Translations under genes and position numbers: made by a program | The notes under the pieces: model-generated | What the model saw: the letters and a program-made list of their open reading frames with translations, nothing else | What the model was told of the DNA's origin: nothing | The model's database searches: none | Assembly: GCA_025964065.1 (NCBI GenBank) | Contig: JAOPZO010000182.1 | Coordinates: forward strand, 1 to 6,510 | Length of the DNA stretch: 6,510 nucleotides | Origin: Solirubrobacterales bacterium | Lineage (GTDB): Bacteria; Actinomycetota; Thermoleophilia; Solirubrobacterales; Solirubrobacteraceae | Direction: 5' to 3' | In this document: in pieces, positions 4,927 to 6,510 of the stretch | Layout: the number at the start of each line of letters is the position of its first letter | Numbering within the stretch: the first letter of the stretch is position 1

Positions 4927-6164
4927 TAGGCCAGCGCGGGCGTGGCCGTGCCGGCGTCGGAGCTGCCGCCGCCGCCGTGGTCCTCGCGGGCGGACGCGCC
5001 GCCCTTGGCGCCCATGCCGACCCCCTGGGAGGTCTGCAGCTGCTTGCCCTCGGTCATGAGCGCCGGGGCGATCATGACCTCCGCGCGGTTGAACTCCGCG
5101 AGGTCCTGGTAGCCGCAGGTGGCCATCGAGGTGCGCAGGCCGCCGAACAGGTTGAACGTGCCGTCGTTCTCGTGCGCGGGCCCGAGGAGGATCTCCTCCA
5201 TCGTGCCGTTCTGCACCGTCTGCACGCGCGCGCCGCGCGGGAGCGAGGGGTGGAACGTCGCCATGCCCCAGTGGTAGCCGCGGCCCGGCGCCTCGTGGGC
5301 GCGCGCCAGCGGGGAGCCGATCATCACGGCGTCGGCGCCGCAGGCGATGGCCTTCGAGACGTCGCCGCCCGTGCGCATGCCGCCGTCGGCGATGACCTGG
5401 ACGTACTCGCCCGTCTCGAGCATGTGGGTGGAGCGGGCGCCCGCGACGTCGGAGATCGCGGTGGCCTGCGGGACGCCGACGCCGAGGACGCCGCGCGTGG
5501 TGCACGCCGCGCCCGGGCCGACGCCGACGAGCACGCCGGCCGCGCCCGTGCGCATGAGGTGCAGGCCCGTGTGGTAGCTCGCGCAGCCCCCGACGATGAC
5601 CGGGACGCCGGCCTCGCGGACGAACTCCTTGAGGTTCAGGGGCTCGGAGGTCAGGGAGACGTGCTCGGCCGAGACGACCGTGCCCTGGACGACGAGGATG
5701 TCGAGGCCCGCCTCGAGCGCGAGCTCCCAGTGCTTGCCCACGCGCTGCGGGGTGAGCGAGGCGGCGGCGACGACCCCCGCGGCCTTGATCTCCTGGATGC
5801 GCTGCGTGATGAGCTCCGGGATGACCGGGGCCTGGTAGATGTCCTGCATCTCACGGGTGGCCTGCTCCTTCGGGAGCTTGGCGATCCGCTCGAGCATCTC
5901 GTCCGCGTTCTCGTAGCGGGTGAAGATCCCCTCGAGGTTCAGCACCGCGAGGCCGCCGAGCTTGCCGATGATGCCCGCCGTGGATGGCGAGACGACGCCG
6001 TCCATCGCGGACGCCATGAGCGGCAGCTCGAAGCGGTACGGGCCGAGCTTCCAGGAGACGTCGACGTCGTCGGGGTCGCGCGTGCGGCGGCTCGGCACGA
6101 TCGCGATGTCGTCGAATCCGTAGGCGCGCCGGGCCTTCTTGCCGCGGCCGATCTCGATTTCCAT
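4926..6164 (-). CDS. guaB3: IMP dehydrogenase family protein, GuaB3 type (no CBS domains)
   Basis: A TIM-barrel protein of the IMPDH/GMP reductase superfamily, 412 residues. Canonical GuaB (about 490) carries a CBS pair inserted in the barrel; here residues 80-130 are a short helical stretch instead, so CBS domains are absent. GuaB3-like marks are MEIEIGRGKKARRAY (1-15), IVPSRRTRDPDDVD (22-35) and FHPSLPRG (304-311). The catalytic loop GPGAACTTRGVLGVGVPQ (216-233) keeps Cys221, and the phosphate-binding loop is DGGMRTGGD (260-268). The last 30 or so residues are a Gly/Ser/Ala-rich tail. The likely reaction is IMP plus NAD+ to XMP, consistent with coupling to guaA, though some GuaB3 paralogues are thought inactive. 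The ATG at 6162-6164 was chosen over the one 14 codons upstream (6206) because AGGAG lies 7 bases before it. A true GuaB may exist elsewhere in the genome. Confidence 0.9.
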   Translation of the reverse strand: MEIEIGRGKKARRAYGFDDIAIVPSRRTRDPDDVDVSWKLGPYRFELPLMASAMDGVVSPSTAGIIGKLGGLAVLNLEGIFTRYENADEMLERIAKLPKEQATREMQDIYQAPVIPELITQRIQEIKAAGVVAAASLTPQRVGKHWELALEAGLDILVVQGTVVSAEHVSLTSEPLNLKEFVREAGVPVIVGGCASYHTGLHLMRTGAAGVLVGVGPGAACTTRGVLGVGVPQATAISDVAGARSTHMLETGEYVQVIADGGMRTGGDVSKAIACGADAVMIGSPLARAHEAPGRGYHWGMATFHPSLPRGARVQTVQNGTMEEILLGPAHENDGTFNLFGGLRTSMATCGYQDLAEFNRAEVMIAPALMTEGKQLQTSQGVGMGAKGGASAREDHGGGGSSDAGTATPALA

Positions 6165-6171
6165 GGGGGGT

Positions 6172-6176
6172 CTCCT
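6172..6176 (-). promoter_or_regulatory. Ribosome binding site of guaB3 (AGGAG)
   Basis: AGGAG on the minus strand, 7 bases upstream of the ATG at 6162-6164. It selects the 412-residue protein; the longer 426-residue reading from 6206 would put this site inside the coding region and adds a non-conserved Pro/Ser/Arg-rich leader. Confidence 0.85.
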
Positions 6177-6204
6177 GCTGCTCGGGTGCTCGACGGGAGC
6201 GGGC

Positions 6205-6210
6205 AACCTA
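6205..6210 (-). promoter_or_regulatory. Possible -10 element of the guaB3-guaA promoter
   Basis: TAGGTT on the minus strand fits TANNNT, 40 bases before the guaB3 start, predicting a 5' leader of about 34 bases. No good -35 is seen 16-19 bases upstream, so the assignment rests on the hexamer and its place in an otherwise GC-rich gap. Confidence 0.3.
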
Positions 6211-6220
6211 GCATCGTCGC

Positions 6221-6249
6221 TGGACGACCCCGGCGGTTGGCGTTAGCGT
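6221..6249 (+). promoter_or_regulatory. Candidate promoter of the TetR-family gene
   Basis: TGGACG (6221-6226) matches the TTGACA -35 at four of six bases. TAGCGT (6244-6249) fits a TANNNT -10, with 17 bases between them. Transcription would start near 6256, only about 5 bases before the ATG at 6261, so the message would be leaderless or nearly so. This agrees with the absence of a Shine-Dalgarno sequence. Confidence 0.4.
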
Positions 6250-6258
6250 CACTCACGC
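6246..6258. promoter_or_regulatory. Small inverted repeat, candidate operator in the divergent region
   Basis: GCGT-CACTC-ACGC has 4-base arms around a 5-base centre and covers the end of the candidate plus-strand -10 and its start point. A second repeat, CGCA-AATG-TGCG (6256-6267), overlaps it and spans the ATG. TetR-family proteins often bind palindromes in their own divergent promoter region, but arms this short can arise by chance. Confidence 0.25.
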
Positions 6259-6260
6259 AA

Positions 6261-6510
6261 ATGTGCGCGAATCTCCGCAAAGAGGCAGGAACGCCGCGCC
6301 CCTACCGCCAGGTCGCCCGTGCGCGGAACGCCGAGGCGACACGTCAGCGGGTCCTCGAGGCCGCCGAGGCGCTCGTGGCGGTCGGCGCGCACGAGGGAGT
6401 CTCGCTCGAGACCGTCGCACGCGCGGCGGGGACGACCGTCCCGACCGTCCTGCGCCACTTCGGCAGCCGCGACGCGGTGGTGGCCGCGGCCCTCGGCGCG
6501 GCGCTCGCCC
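6261..6510 (+). CDS. TetR/AcrR-family transcriptional regulator, N-terminal fragment (runs off the right edge)
   Basis: Eighty-three codons are present with no stop before the window ends. Residues about 27-80 form a TetR-type DNA-binding domain: helix 1 TRQRVLEAAEALVAVGAHEG (27-46), then the helix-turn-helix VSLETVARAAGTTVPTVLRHF (split as VSLETVARAAG, 47-57, and TTVPTVLRHF, 58-67) and the GSRDAVVAAAL start of helix 4. The ligand-binding half is outside the window, so ligand and targets are unknown. Residues 1-26 are a short basic lead-in. The ATG at 6261 has no Shine-Dalgarno; the candidate promoter at 6221-6249 would give a nearly leaderless message. It is divergent from guaB3, so it could control itself, guaB3 or genes to its right. 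Confidence 0.88.
   Translation, partial: MCANLRKEAGTPRPYRQVARARNAEATRQRVLEAAEALVAVGAHEGVSLETVARAAGTTVPTVLRHFGSRDAVVAAALGAALA

Noticed and set aside
3790..4929. A 379-codon plus-strand frame opposite guaA
   Set aside because: Antisense shadow of guaA, rich in Asp, Glu, Arg and Leu, with no motif or ribosome binding site of note.
3286..5505. GuaA extended to 739 residues by reading upstream in frame through guaB3
   Set aside because: The added part is an Arg/Gly/His-rich shadow of guaB3 in another frame. GuaA homology begins near 4824 and the GTG at 4926 sits exactly on the guaB3 stop.
6165..6206. A longer GuaB3 starting at the ATG at 6206
   Set aside because: The good AGGAG at 6172-6176 serves the ATG at 6164, where family similarity begins; the candidate -10 at 6205-6210 would also lie on the longer start.
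6249..6458. A 69-codon minus-strand frame opposite the TetR gene
   Set aside because: The plus strand carries an unmistakable TetR helix-turn-helix here; the opposite frame has no motif.

Overview
The window is a GC-rich (about 70% by eye), densely coding bacterial chromosome segment. Six complete genes and one truncated gene lie on the minus strand. One further truncated gene is divergent, on the plus strand at the right edge. The rplM-rpsI-glmM order, the GuaB3-type IMP dehydrogenase paralogue, frequent GTG starts and the base composition point to Actinomycetota. A deep-branching class such as Thermoleophilia (Solirubrobacterales) is my guess; it is an inference from gene content and not a measured placement. 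All content is core housekeeping. I see no mobile element, CRISPR array, tRNA or rRNA, and no gene-free stretch longer than about 150 bases.

Reading along the minus strand, from right to left: guaB3 (6164 to 4926) and guaA (4926 to 3286) form a guanine-nucleotide pair whose stop and start codons share one base (TAGTG). GuaB3 resembles the enzyme that oxidises IMP to XMP, and GuaA aminates XMP to GMP. A 145-base gap follows. It holds GC-rich inverted repeats, a possible promoter and a leader hairpin. Then comes the second unit: rplM (L13), rpsI (S9, joined to rplM by TAATG), glmM (6 bases after rpsI), acpS (77-base gap) and the start of an NAD(P)H-hydrate repair gene (nnr, joined to acpS by GTGA). 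This unit links ribosome synthesis with UDP-GlcNAc supply, acyl carrier protein activation and nicotinamide cofactor repair.

At the right edge (from 6261) a TetR-family regulator is transcribed away from guaB3. The 96-base divergent region has candidate promoters for both directions and small inverted repeats that could be its operator.

No wholly new system is evident. The most unusual points are the roughly 140-residue, strongly acidic N-terminal extension on S9, which more than doubles the protein, and a GuaB3 that keeps the IMPDH catalytic-loop cysteine and is coupled directly to GuaA. The 33-residue N-terminal extension on GuaA and the hairpin just upstream of rplM are also worth a look.
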